Below are positions 1 to 7,454 of a DNA stretch of 14,656 bases, piece after piece. The stretch is from Pseudomonadota bacterium (lineage in GTDB: Bacteria; Pseudomonadota; Gammaproteobacteria; Arenicellales; UBA868). The stretch covers positions 1-14,656 of the forward strand of contig JABJIU010000004.1 of the NCBI GenBank assembly GCA_018661145.1, read 5' to 3'. Position 1 is the stretch's first letter, and every line of letters begins with the position of its first letter. A program made the position numbers and the translations under genes. The notes under the pieces were generated by a model that was not told where the DNA came from, did not search any database, and worked only from the letters and a program-made list of their open reading frames with translations.

Positions 1-291
1 AACCCAGTTATGGTAGGGACATCGGATAGAGCGGCAACGGCCCTGCCCTGATTCAAGCAGCATTGCCCCGCGATGACGGCAGAGGTTTCGAAAACCACGC
101 AATTGGCCGTCCTCATCCAGAACAACGAACACTTTAGTCCCCGCGATCTCAGTAGCGACATAGTCGCCCTTTTCGACAAAATGACTGCGCGGCGCGATCA
201 GCTGCCAACTGGTGTTGAAGATGCCGGCCTGTTCCTGGCGGTATATGCCAAGATCCGTGTAATACCGCGCCTCGAGGTTCTCCTTGAACAT
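1..291 (-). CDS. Rieske non-heme iron oxygenase, alpha subunit (N-terminal fragment, cut by window edge)
   Basis: The frame read leftward from the ATG at 291-289 stays open for 97 codons to the window edge, so only the N-terminus is visible. It contains a complete Rieske [2Fe-2S] ligand set, Cys71-x-His73-x17-Cys91-x2-His94, within NLCRHRG and RCPYHNW. This is the pattern of ring-hydroxylating oxygenase alpha subunits, which receive electrons through the Rieske cluster and oxidise substrate at a mononuclear iron in the missing C-terminal domain. Family members act on aromatic rings but also demethylate quaternary amines (glycine betaine, carnitine and stachydrine monooxygenases). The amine option fits the flavoprotein at the right end of the window but is inference. 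The gene starts 14 bp after the selO stop on the same strand, so the two are probably co-transcribed. The ribosome-binding site is weak: a GAGG lies about 12 bases upstream. An open frame on the opposite strand here (73-390) has no recognisable content. Confidence 0.88.
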   Translation of the reverse strand, partial: MFKENLEARYYTDLGIYRQEQAGIFNTSWQLIAPRSHFVEKGDYVATEIAGTKVFVVLDEDGQLRGFRNLCRHRGAMLLESGQGRCRSIRCPYHNWV

Positions 292-305
292 AAGTCCAAC
301 CGGCC

Positions 306-1790
306 TCAGGTACCACAGAAGGTTGCGCGCACGACTTCTTCCGGTCGGGGCGGTGTCTGGAATGCAATGTGTTCAGGCTGCTCATGGTAGGGATTGCGCA
401 GTACCTCGTGCAGTTGATAAAAAGGCGCGAGATCACCATGATCTTCCGCCGCACGAATCACCTCTTCAACCCGGTGATTGCGCGGAATGTACGCCGGGTT
501 CACCGACGCCATACGCTCGCGGCGAAGACTGGGATCACCCCCCTGTCGCTTCAGCCGGGCCCGCCAACGTCTCGCCCATGCATCAAATGCCGCAGGGTCA
601 TCAAAGAGTTCACGAACAGTGTCGTCTTCAGGGCCGGGCTCGACATCAAGGCCCGAAAGACGTCGAAACACCAAGGTAAAATCCGCGTGCTGATCGGCCA
701 TGGTATCCAGCAAATCCGTCATCAACAGGACATCATCCGTTTCAGACGTTTCCAGCCCGAGCTTCTTGCTCGCGCCCTCGTTGTAGGCACGTTCGAATTT
801 CGACGGAAAGGTGTCAATCGTTTGCTGCGCAAGCTCCAGTGACTTTTTATTATCGGCATCAATAATGGGAATAAGGGTCTGAGCCAGACCGGCGAGATTC
901 CAGTGAGCAATCGGCGCCTGGTTGGCGTATGCATACCGACCCTGCTGATCGATCGAACTGAATACCGTGCCCGGATGATAGGTATCCATAAAGGCGCAGG
1001 GGCCATAGTCAATGGTCTCCCCGCTTATCGACGAATTGTCGGTATTCATCACGCCGTGGATAAATCCGATGAGTTTCCACGCCGCCACCAGTGACGCCTG
1101 GGCATCGATAACAGCCTCAAGCAGAGCAAGGTAGGGCCGCTCACTCTCCCGGGCAATCGAGTAATGACGATCGATCACATGATCAGCCAGTTGACGCAGC
1201 GCATCGATATCCTGTCGGGCGGCAAAAAACTGGAAAGTCCCCACCCGGATATGGCTACTGGCCACCCGAGTCAGTACCGCGCCGGGTAACGCGCGCTCAC
1301 GGAACACTTCTTCCCCTGTGGTGACCGCTGCCAACGCTCTCGTGGTCGGTACCCCGAGGGCATGCATGGCTTCGCTGACCAGATACTCGCGCAGGACCGG
1401 GCCGAGGACCGCACGGCCATCCCCATTTCTTGAAAACGGTGTACGACCGCTGCCCTTCAGTTGGATATCCCGACGACAACCTGCCTGATCAGCAATTTCT
1501 CCGAGCAGGATCGCGCGTCCGTCACCCAGTTGCGGCGTCCAGCCCCCAAATTGAAAACCTGCGTAGGCCATAGCCAGTGGCTCAGCATCCGCCGGAAGTC
1601 CGTTACCAGAAAGAATTTCGATTCCTTCGGGCGATCGCAATAGCGCCGGGTCCAGTCCCAACTGCAAGGCAAGGTCATCGTTGACTTGAACCAGTTCGGG
1701 TTTGGACACCGGGGTGGGCGACAGGCGGGCGAAGAAATGCTCCGGCAGCCTTGCGTAGGAGTTATCAAACCCAAAAAGTGGTGCGTTCAA
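306..1790 (-). CDS. selO: Protein adenylyltransferase SelO (YdiU/UPF0061 family)
   Basis: This 494-residue protein is full length for SelO, a pseudokinase-fold enzyme that transfers AMP from ATP to Ser/Thr/Tyr of target proteins and is linked to redox stress. Visible landmarks are the FGGWTPQLGDGRA segment (81-93), Lys112 in QLKGSGRTPFSR, the HGVMNTDN catalytic segment with Asp251-Asn252, and the metal-binding Asp261 in TIDYGPCAFMD. These line up with the published active-site residues of Pseudomonas SelO (Lys113, Asp252, Asn253, Asp262). The C-terminus is FCGT, with Cys492 third from the end, where eukaryotic SelO carries selenocysteine; this is the common bacterial Cys form. The start codon is TTG, supported by GGAGAG six bases upstream (1797-1802) and by the family N-terminus beginning there. 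It is divergent from the enolase-superfamily gene at 1949 and probably co-transcribed with the Rieske gene. It may be a housekeeping neighbour rather than part of the catabolic island. Confidence 0.96.
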   Translation of the reverse strand: MNAPLFGFDNSYARLPEHFFARLSPTPVSKPELVQVNDDLALQLGLDPALLRSPEGIEILSGNGLPADAEPLAMAYAGFQFGGWTPQLGDGRAILLGEIADQAGCRRDIQLKGSGRTPFSRNGDGRAVLGPVLREYLVSEAMHALGVPTTRALAAVTTGEEVFRERALPGAVLTRVASSHIRVGTFQFFAARQDIDALRQLADHVIDRHYSIARESERPYLALLEAVIDAQASLVAAWKLIGFIHGVMNTDNSSISGETIDYGPCAFMDTYHPGTVFSSIDQQGRYAYANQAPIAHWNLAGLAQTLIPIIDADNKKSLELAQQTIDTFPSKFERAYNEGASKKLGLETSETDDVLLMTDLLDTMADQHADFTLVFRRLSGLDVEPGPEDDTVRELFDDPAAFDAWARRWRARLKRQGGDPSLRRERMASVNPAYIPRNHRVEEVIRAAEDHGDLAPFYQLHEVLRNPYHEQPEHIAFQTPPRPEEVVRATFCGT

Positions 1791-1948
1791 GAGTGGCTCT
1801 CCGGGAGGTTGTGATCAAAGGATCTCTCCGGACGGAATGGGTAGTGGATAGATTTTATCCGCTGCTGGCGCTTCCTCAAACCGGACAAAGGTTATAGTTT
1901 TACCTCTGAATTAAACCGGCGATGATGTCGTATTGAGAACCTACGGTT

Positions 1949-3082
1949 ATGAAAATCACGGATATCAAGACCTTTATTGTTCCCGCGTATGTGTCCGACA
2001 GCGACTGGGCCTTCGGCAAGGCCTTTGTACTGGTCAAAGTTGAGACCGACGAAAGCCTTTATGGCTGGGGCGAGGCCTACGTACCGAATGACTGCGAGCA
2101 TGCTATTGCCGCGCTGATTCAGTCGCTGTCGAGGTATCTGCAAGGAACCGACCCCTTGAAGATCAGCGAGTTTCGTCATAACGCCGTACACAGCTTTGCC
2201 AACCTGCAGACCGGGCTTCATTTTTCGTGTGCTGTCGCCGGCATCGAAACAGCCCTGTGGGATCTCAACGGGAAGGTGCACGATCAACCGGTATACAAAC
2301 TCCTGGGTGGGGCCTGCCGGACAACGGTTCCCACCTATGCCAATTGCCATAGCAACAAAGTCTTTCCCTTTGAGGAGTTCATTGAATACGCCAAGCACCA
2401 ACACAAAGCGGGATTCACAAGCGTCAAGGTTTATCCTTTCTGGAACGGAACAAGCGTCGCTGACGGCCTAAAGAATCTCGCCCGGCTTCGCGAATCACTC
2501 GATCCTGGGTGCGCAATTCTTGTGGATGCCTGGCGGGCGCTTGACTACGAGTCAGCAAAACCGACGCTGGACGATCTTGAAGCACTCGGCATCTGTTGGC
2601 TGGAAGATCCGGTACCCACCGAGGATATCGAATCGCTTGCCCGTCTCACCGAAGCAACATCCATAGACATTGTGACGGGTGAAATCCTGAGCGAAGACGC
2701 GGAGTTTGCAGTCTTGTTGAACCACCACGCCGCCAACATACTGAATCCGGACATCACCTGTGTGGGCTTAAGTGCGGTTACCTCTATTGCAGCGTCAGCA
2801 CAGACGACTTCCTGCAAGGTGGCTGTTCATAACTTCAACAGCATGGGTCCGGCCCTCGCAGCCGGCCTTCACGCTGGCGCCGCAATCCAGAACCTGGCTG
2901 GTGTTGAGTATTTCTCCAGATTCAAGGCGGCAACAGATACTTTCTGCCAACTGCACTGGCAGCAGGTAGAAGAAGGATGGTTTGCACTGACAGAAGCGTC
3001 CGGCTTAGGAATCAGCGTGGATGAATCCGCCCTCACAGGCTTTGACTACAAGCCAGCCACCAAACGTCCCTGGCCCAGTTGA
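1949..3082 (+). CDS. Mandelate racemase/muconate lactonizing enzyme family protein (enolase superfamily)
   Basis: This 377-residue protein has the two-domain layout of the mandelate racemase subgroup: an N-terminal capping domain (about 1-125, beginning MKITDIKTFIVP) and a (beta/alpha)7-beta barrel. Metal ligands are Asp193 (LVDAW), Glu219 (WLEDP) and Glu245 (TGEIL), evenly spaced 26 residues apart as in the family. A His294 (VAVHN) and Asp268 (NPDIT) pair matches the His-Asp dyad that removes or delivers an alpha proton. The second-strand Lys motif reads Lys160-Val-Tyr162, where KxK, KxR or KxH is more usual, so the acid/base chemistry on that face may differ. Enzymes of this group dehydrate or epimerise sugar acids and other alpha-hydroxy acids, or racemise amino acid derivatives; the substrate cannot be read from sequence. 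It is divergent from selO and convergent, 13 bp apart, with the PhyH gene. The start is supported by the conserved N-terminus, although no strong Shine-Dalgarno sequence is present. Confidence 0.93.
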   Translation: MKITDIKTFIVPAYVSDSDWAFGKAFVLVKVETDESLYGWGEAYVPNDCEHAIAALIQSLSRYLQGTDPLKISEFRHNAVHSFANLQTGLHFSCAVAGIETALWDLNGKVHDQPVYKLLGGACRTTVPTYANCHSNKVFPFEEFIEYAKHQHKAGFTSVKVYPFWNGTSVADGLKNLARLRESLDPGCAILVDAWRALDYESAKPTLDDLEALGICWLEDPVPTEDIESLARLTEATSIDIVTGEILSEDAEFAVLLNHHAANILNPDITCVGLSAVTSIAASAQTTSCKVAVHNFNSMGPALAAGLHAGAAIQNLAGVEYFSRFKAATDTFCQLHWQQVEEGWFALTEASGLGISVDESALTGFDYKPATKRPWPS

Positions 3083-3095
3083 TTACGGGTAGAGC

Positions 3096-3953
3096 TCAGA
3101 TCACCCGCGGGAAGGTGGCGCACTCAAGGCCCCCACCATCAACGAGATTATCGCCACGCTCATTGGGATTACATTCCCACTGCTTATCAGCATAGCGGGC
3201 ATCATCACCGAACCAGTGTGTGCAGATCACGCGCCGACGCTGGCGCTTTTGTGGATTACCCGGCGCACTATGGTGCGTACGGAAGTTCAGGATCGCACAG
3301 TCGCCCGCTTTCATCGGCGCACTGGCAATCTCCAGACCGTGCGCCTCATTGTCCCAGTCCGGCGGACTCGGGTTCGTCTGGCCATGCATGCCCTTCTTGG
3401 TGAAAAAATCGATGCCCTTGAAATCCTGATCCAGTTTGTGTGAGCCCAGAACAAACCGCAGCGCCGTATCTTCAGGAACATCATCCAGCGCCATCCAGAC
3501 ATTGCATACCTGTGTGCCGGATACTGGCCAGTATGCTTCATCATAGTGCCACGGTGTCGTGGCACTGGTGCCGGGCTCCTTGACAATCGCCATGTCGAAA
3601 TAAAGCAGCAAGCTTTGACTTCGCATCACCGTTCTGGCAAGCCTTGCCGCTGGCGATTCCAAGGTGAACTTTGTAAAGGACGGCAGGCGCGGCCAGAGAA
3701 AGGTGTCGAAAAAGAAAAGGCTCTTCTCTCCGGACTCCACGTGATCTTCGCGCAACTGACTCCGGCCAGCGGTCCCGATTGCGGCCGCGACCGCACGACG
3801 GCCCTGGGCTACCCAAGCCTCATCAAAAGCATTTTCCAGGCAGACCACGCCATCTCGCTCGTAGGTCGCTACTGCAGTCCGGGATGGCAGACCATTTTTG
3901 TCCAGACGATACTTCCTGAGTGTTTGCATCCACTTTGCTCCCAGATTCGGCAT
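3096..3953 (-). CDS. Phytanoyl-CoA dioxygenase (PhyH) family Fe(II)/2-oxoglutarate oxygenase
   Basis: This 285-residue protein has the double-stranded beta-helix fold signature of PhyH-type oxygenases, which couple 2-oxoglutarate decarboxylation to hydroxylation of a small molecule. The iron facial triad is His136-x-Asp138 (PWHYDEAYWP) and His227 (RTHHSAPGN, equivalent to the family HGSxPN). Arg240 or Arg241 (KRQRRRVICTHW) is placed to bind the 2-oxoglutarate carboxylate. Length is normal for the family. The start is supported by a GAGGGGG Shine-Dalgarno ending five bases before the ATG and by a promoter-like pair at 3992-4020. It is divergent from the first ureohydrolase and convergent with the enolase-superfamily enzyme. 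The neighbourhood suggests hydroxylation of an amino acid or guanidino compound rather than a fatty acyl-CoA, but the substrate is not readable from the sequence. It shares only family-level features with the second PhyH protein at 10231-11061. Confidence 0.92.
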   Translation of the reverse strand: MPNLGAKWMQTLRKYRLDKNGLPSRTAVATYERDGVVCLENAFDEAWVAQGRRAVAAAIGTAGRSQLREDHVESGEKSLFFFDTFLWPRLPSFTKFTLESPAARLARTVMRSQSLLLYFDMAIVKEPGTSATTPWHYDEAYWPVSGTQVCNVWMALDDVPEDTALRFVLGSHKLDQDFKGIDFFTKKGMHGQTNPSPPDWDNEAHGLEIASAPMKAGDCAILNFRTHHSAPGNPQKRQRRRVICTHWFGDDARYADKQWECNPNERGDNLVDGGGLECATFPRVI

Positions 3954-3991
3954 CCAACCCCCTCAAGCGCAAAACGACAGCGGGGGTGCTA

Positions 3992-4020
3992 AAAATAAAC
4001 CAATACAAAACGTCGGTCAA
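3992..4020 (-). promoter_or_regulatory. Probable sigma-70 promoter for the PhyH gene at 3096-3953
   Basis: Read on the minus strand, a -35 hexamer TTGACC (4020-4015, five of six matches to consensus) is followed by exactly 17 bases and a -10 hexamer TATTTT (3997-3992, four of six). Transcription would start near 3985, leaving a leader of about 30 bases that carries the GAGGGGG Shine-Dalgarno. This is a pattern match only. Confidence 0.5.
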
Positions 4021-4087
4021 TTGGTGCCGAAGGGCGTTGCGAGCGATACACTAGCATCTAACTGACTCTCCCGCACTGGTAATCGCC

Positions 4088-5098
4088 ATGACCTCACAAC
4101 ACCTTTCAGACACCGACAAGATGATGCTGGAGTCCCTCTACTGGTGGGATATTCCTACGCTCTTCAGGGCCCCGATTGAACGCGATCCTGCTAATGCCGA
4201 TATTGCATTGGTCGGGGTGCCCCACTCCACCGGTAACGGCACGACAGAGCGAGACCAACATCTCGGTCCGCGAGCCCTGCGCCAGGTTTCAGCTATGGCG
4301 AAGCGGGTCCATGTGGAGTTCAACATTGATCCCTGGGCTTCCCATCGTATCCATGACCTTGGAGATGTTCCGTTGCCGGAAGCGAACGACAACGAAGCCT
4401 GTATTGAGCGCATCACAGACTTCTATCGTGATATTGATTCGGCAGGCGCGCGGCCAGTATCCGTCGGCGGGGATCACTCTGTCACCGGCGGCATCATTCA
4501 GGCCATTGCGGGACCCAATGCAAAACTCACCAACGGTCAGAAAGCGGTCTTTTTGCACTTTGATGCTCATACCGATGCTTACGAGCAGGTGCCGCATTTT
4601 CTGGGCGCGGTGAAATCCGCCGCACACTGGGCAAGTTACCTCGTCAGGGACGGCCTGATCGACGCCAGTCACAGCGTGCAGATCGGCATGCGGGGCAATC
4701 CGCGGACCTTGAGTTGGCTCAATCCGAGCAAAGAACTTGGCTACGAACTTATCACCATGAAACGCTATCGCGAGATCGGCCCGGAAGAAACGATGCGGAT
4801 CATCAACGAACGCATTGGTGATGCACCGCTCTATATCACCTTCGATCTTGACTGCATGGACCCGACGGTGGCACCGGGTGTTGCCAACATCGAGGCTGGC
4901 GTTCAGGGTTTTCAGGTTGACGAGGTCATGCGGCTTTTGCGCTGTGTTCGGGGCAAAAACATCATTGGCGGCGATGTGGTCTGCATCATGCCAACCAAAG
5001 ACTCGCCCAACCAGATCACTGCCCACACCGCAGCGTCGGTGATGTTCGAAATGATTTCCCTGATTTCAGATAGCCTCGCCAACAACCCGGCACTATAG
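4088..5098 (+). CDS. Ureohydrolase (agmatinase/arginase family), copy 1
   Basis: This 336-residue protein carries the full binuclear metal site of the ureohydrolase family: His130 (GGDHS), Asp159, His161 and Asp163 (HFDAHTD), and Asp253 and Asp255 (TFDLDCMDP, followed by VAPG). These enzymes hydrolyse a guanidino group to urea plus an amine; members include agmatinase, guanidinobutyrase, guanidinopropionase, arginase and nickel-dependent guanidine hydrolase. The stretch after HTD (about 164-192) reads AYEQVPHFLGAVKSAAHW and then VRDGLID. It lacks the plain HGTPFRR-type loop seen in ordinary agmatinases, so substrate preference is probably not simple agmatine. It heads a same-strand group with the DDAH-like gene (71 bp gap) and the triple-RidA gene, and is divergent from a 2-oxoglutarate oxygenase. 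No clear Shine-Dalgarno precedes the ATG, but the N-terminus is family-like. Its stop codon lies inside a perfect 18-bp palindrome. Confidence 0.93.
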   Translation: MTSQHLSDTDKMMLESLYWWDIPTLFRAPIERDPANADIALVGVPHSTGNGTTERDQHLGPRALRQVSAMAKRVHVEFNIDPWASHRIHDLGDVPLPEANDNEACIERITDFYRDIDSAGARPVSVGGDHSVTGGIIQAIAGPNAKLTNGQKAVFLHFDAHTDAYEQVPHFLGAVKSAAHWASYLVRDGLIDASHSVQIGMRGNPRTLSWLNPSKELGYELITMKRYREIGPEETMRIINERIGDAPLYITFDLDCMDPTVAPGVANIEAGVQGFQVDEVMRLLRCVRGKNIIGGDVVCIMPTKDSPNQITAHTAASVMFEMISLISDSLANNPAL

Positions 5099-5104
5099 TG
5101 CCGG
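5087..5104 (+). repeat. Perfect 18-bp palindrome enclosing the stop codon of ureohydrolase 1
   Basis: CCGGCACTATAGTGCCGG is its own reverse complement. As RNA it folds into a 7-bp GC-rich stem with a UAUA loop, and the TAG stop (5096-5098) spans loop and stem. No run of T follows, so it does not look like a standard intrinsic terminator. It could stabilise or process the mRNA between the first two cistrons, or bind a dimeric protein. Confidence 0.6.
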
Positions 5105-5169
5105 TATAACCTGACCGGTTTACAATCAGATCACCCCGCCACTACCCACGATAATCGCGAGCAACGAAT

Positions 5170-6093
5170 ATGAAACTTCCCGAAATATCCGACGCACAGG
5201 TTCGTCAGTCTGGTTCGAGGTCATGGGGCATAGACAACGATTACACCCAGTTGCGGGACGTATTGCTGGGCAGGCCGGATTACTACCGATGGGTCGAAGC
5301 CGGGCCCATTATCGGCCGCACCCTGAACAACGCAGATAAGACCGGCGTCAAATTCGACCATGCCTTGGCGATGGAACAGCACCACAATATGGTCCAGGTC
5401 TACGAAGACGCTGATGTGAACTGCCATTATCTGGACGCCGACCCCGTCCTGCATCGGAATTTCTTCGCCCGGGATTCAAGCGCAATGACCCCCTGGGGCG
5501 CCCTGATCTGCCATATGCAGCTGAAGTGCCGGCGCGCCGACTATGTCACTGCGATTGAGTTTTACCAGAAGAACGATATTCCGATCTGGAAAATGTCAAC
5601 CGCGGGACACTTCGAGGGCGGAGATTTTGTGATTCTCAAACCGGGACTCGTTCTGGTCGGTTACTGCGGTGAGCGCTCGGAGCGCGAGGGCGCCGAGCAG
5701 GTGGCAGCCTGGGTCGAACAAGAAGGCTGGGAGGCGATTGTGGTGCCGAACTCACGGGAATTTGTGCATATGGACGGTCTCGTGGTACCTATCGGTCCAA
5801 ATCTCTTGGTAACCTGTCTGGATGCGCTTGAAGACTGGCTCATCGATCGTCTCAAGGCTGAAGGCTATGAGTTTGTGAATGTCGGCTATGGAGAAGCGAG
5901 AAATCTCGGCGTCAATCTGGTGGCGCTCGGCAAGGAGCGGATTCTTTCCATGGCAAGTAGTGCTTCTCTCAATAGCCAACTTTCTTCTCTGGGGTACGAG
6001 GTACATGCGCCAGACATGTCGATGTTTGTTCTCGGTGGCGGAGGTGTTCACTGCCTGTGTCAGTCGCTTTACCGGGACCCCGCCAACTCGTAA
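5170..6093 (+). CDS. Guanidine-modifying enzyme, arginine deiminase/DDAH-like hydrolase
   Basis: This 307-residue protein has the marks of the guanidino-group modifying superfamily (arginine deiminase, dimethylarginine dimethylaminohydrolase, agmatine deiminase, amidinotransferases). These are beta/alpha propellers that attack the guanidino carbon with a Cys. Visible motifs are FFARDSS (98-104), HFEGGD (147-152, Glu149 and Asp152), the catalytic His200-x-Asp202 pair (FVHMDG), and the nucleophile Cys295 in GGGGVHCLCQ near the C-terminus. Arginine-deiminase-type members release ammonia, DDAH releases methylamines, and amidinotransferases pass the amidino group to an amine. The single-domain length is closer to DDAH (about 250-285) than to arginine deiminase (about 400), but the substrate cannot be assigned. 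It lies between ureohydrolase 1 and the triple-RidA gene on one strand with 71 and 30 bp gaps, most likely one transcript. The DDAH reading is attractive because a DMGDH-like enzyme that could handle methylamine-type groups lies downstream. Confidence 0.88.
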   Translation: MKLPEISDAQVRQSGSRSWGIDNDYTQLRDVLLGRPDYYRWVEAGPIIGRTLNNADKTGVKFDHALAMEQHHNMVQVYEDADVNCHYLDADPVLHRNFFARDSSAMTPWGALICHMQLKCRRADYVTAIEFYQKNDIPIWKMSTAGHFEGGDFVILKPGLVLVGYCGERSEREGAEQVAAWVEQEGWEAIVVPNSREFVHMDGLVVPIGPNLLVTCLDALEDWLIDRLKAEGYEFVNVGYGEARNLGVNLVALGKERILSMASSASLNSQLSSLGYEVHAPDMSMFVLGGGGVHCLCQSLYRDPANS

Positions 6094-6123
6094 CGACCGG
6101 AATTAAATCGGGATACTGCCTCA

Positions 6124-7377
6124 ATGGGCTCCAAAAGCTCTTCTTTGAAGAAGCGCCACGCTTGGCCTGAGGGTGCGTGGAACTGGCCGATCAAGGTCTG
6201 TCACAAACATGCTGTCCGCTGCGGCGAGATGATCTGGGTTGGTGGTCAGGTGGATCTCACACCTGAAGGCGATGTCAATAATCCAACAGATGTTCCGGCT
6301 CAAACCAAGCGGGCGATGCATCATTTTGCCCGCACATTGGAGGTGCTCGATTGTGACCTAGAGGATGTCGTGTGGCTGCTTTGCTTTTACGTCAATGATG
6401 GCTCGTTGGATGAGCAGGATTTTCTGTCCATGGTTGGCGCCTGCTTGCCCGCTAACGCACGGGTGGCAGTCAATGCCGTCCCCGTTCCGGCGCTTGCGTA
6501 TCCCGGTCTCGCCGTCGAGATCGAAGGCTATGCGATGCGCCGAACGGATGGACAGCGAACGGAGAAGTTCATCGCCGAAAATCGGGAATTACAAACCCTT
6601 CCCACACCTTTCTGCCAGGCCGTGCGCTCCGGCAAGATGATTTTTGTCTCTGGACAGTATCCCTATAGCAATTCCGGCAAAGTCTTTGAGCCCGGCAGCA
6701 GTGTCAGCCAAACCCGTCAGGTCATGGGGCAGATAGAGCAACTACTCGACCAGTTTGGGGCGGGCTTTGATGACGTCGTCAAAATTAACCGCTGGTATGC
6801 GGGCAACGTCGGAGTCGAAGACTTTGAACCTGCGGCCCTTGCCTGCGCCTCTTTTTTTCCGGATCCCGGGCCTGCGGCCACCGGCATTCCGCTGCCTACA
6901 CATGCAGACCCTGAAGTCGCGATCAAGATCAGTGTGGTCGCGATGCTCGCAGAGGACGGCCAGCATTTGCCGAGAACTCACTCCTGGCCTGAATCACTAT
7001 GGGACTGGCACACGCATCTTCCGTATCAGCACGGTGTCAAATGTGCGGGAATGATATTTCTGGGTGGACAGGTCTCTCTCAACAAGCAGGGCCGGGCAAC
7101 CTATCCCGATGATTTGAGTGCCCAGACCCACCAGGCAATGATCCACATCGGTACTATCCTGAATGATCTAGGAGCTGATTACAGCGACGTCTGCAAGATT
7201 TTAGCCGTCTACTGCGCCAGCGACGATGCGCAAAGGCTCCACGAAAATCTCTCGATCCGTTCGTCTTATTTCACCGAGCCAGGGCCTGCGAGTACGGGAG
7301 TGCCGCTCCCCGTGCTCGCCTACGATTCGATGGTCATCGAAATCGATACCTTCGCCATGGTGGATGAGTCAGGCTAA
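6124..7377 (+). CDS. Triple-domain RidA (YjgF/YER057c/UK114) family protein
   Basis: RidA proteins are normally about 125 residues and form homotrimers that hydrolyse reactive enamine/imine intermediates. This 417-residue chain holds three such domains in tandem: about 12-140, 155-277 and 285-413. Domains 1 and 3 share the opening WPEGAWNWP / WPESLWDWH and the core GGQVDL / GGQVSL; domain 2 is more divergent (VSGQYPYS). The deaminase Arg is kept only in domain 1 (Arg113, followed by VEIE with Glu132). Domain 2 has Ala252 and Lys268 at these positions, and domain 3 has Ser390 with Glu406. One chain could therefore form a pseudo-trimer with one complete pocket. It follows the DDAH-like gene by 30 bp and ends convergently with the BesD-like gene. 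Its likely job is to clear an imine or enamine made by a neighbouring oxidase or hydrolase; partial loss of active sites could also mean a binding role. Confidence 0.9.
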   Translation: MGSKSSSLKKRHAWPEGAWNWPIKVCHKHAVRCGEMIWVGGQVDLTPEGDVNNPTDVPAQTKRAMHHFARTLEVLDCDLEDVVWLLCFYVNDGSLDEQDFLSMVGACLPANARVAVNAVPVPALAYPGLAVEIEGYAMRRTDGQRTEKFIAENRELQTLPTPFCQAVRSGKMIFVSGQYPYSNSGKVFEPGSSVSQTRQVMGQIEQLLDQFGAGFDDVVKINRWYAGNVGVEDFEPAALACASFFPDPGPAATGIPLPTHADPEVAIKISVVAMLAEDGQHLPRTHSWPESLWDWHTHLPYQHGVKCAGMIFLGGQVSLNKQGRATYPDDLSAQTHQAMIHIGTILNDLGADYSDVCKILAVYCASDDAQRLHENLSIRSSYFTEPGPASTGVPLPVLAYDSMVIEIDTFAMVDESG

Positions 7378-7454
7378 ATCTTGTCACCATGGTGCTCCGA
7401 GTGCTGGGGCAGTGATTACTATTCTGTGTTGATTCTTCCTGTAACGTCAGCCTT

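Noticed and set aside
73..390. Plus-strand open frame of 105 codons at the left edge
   Set aside because: No recognisable protein features. The minus strand carries a Rieske domain and the end of selO over the same bases.
1808..1825. CRP-type site around TTGTGATCA
   Set aside because: Only the TGTGA half-site is present; the opposing TCACA half is missing.
1846..1898. Promoter or operator ahead of the enolase-superfamily gene
   Set aside because: TATAGT (1893-1898) is a fair -10, but no matching -35 lies 16-18 bases upstream. The GGATA/TATCC repeat (1846-1860) is too short to support.
1892..2404. Minus-strand open frame of 170 codons
   Set aside because: It lies antisense to the enolase-superfamily enzyme, has no family motifs and no ribosome-binding site of note.
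3083..3107. Terminator between the convergent enolase-superfamily and PhyH genes
   Set aside because: The possible stem CGGGT/ACCCG (3086-3090 with 3103-3107) has five pairs, a 12-base loop and no T-tract.
4289..5026. Minus-strand open frame of 245 codons
   Set aside because: Long, but antisense to ureohydrolase 1, whose motifs are complete. It reads as a codon-bias shadow.
7378..7454. Intrinsic terminator between the convergent RidA and BesD-like genes
   Set aside because: Only a loopless 10-bp palindrome (CACCATGGTG, 7385-7394) is present, with no T-tract.
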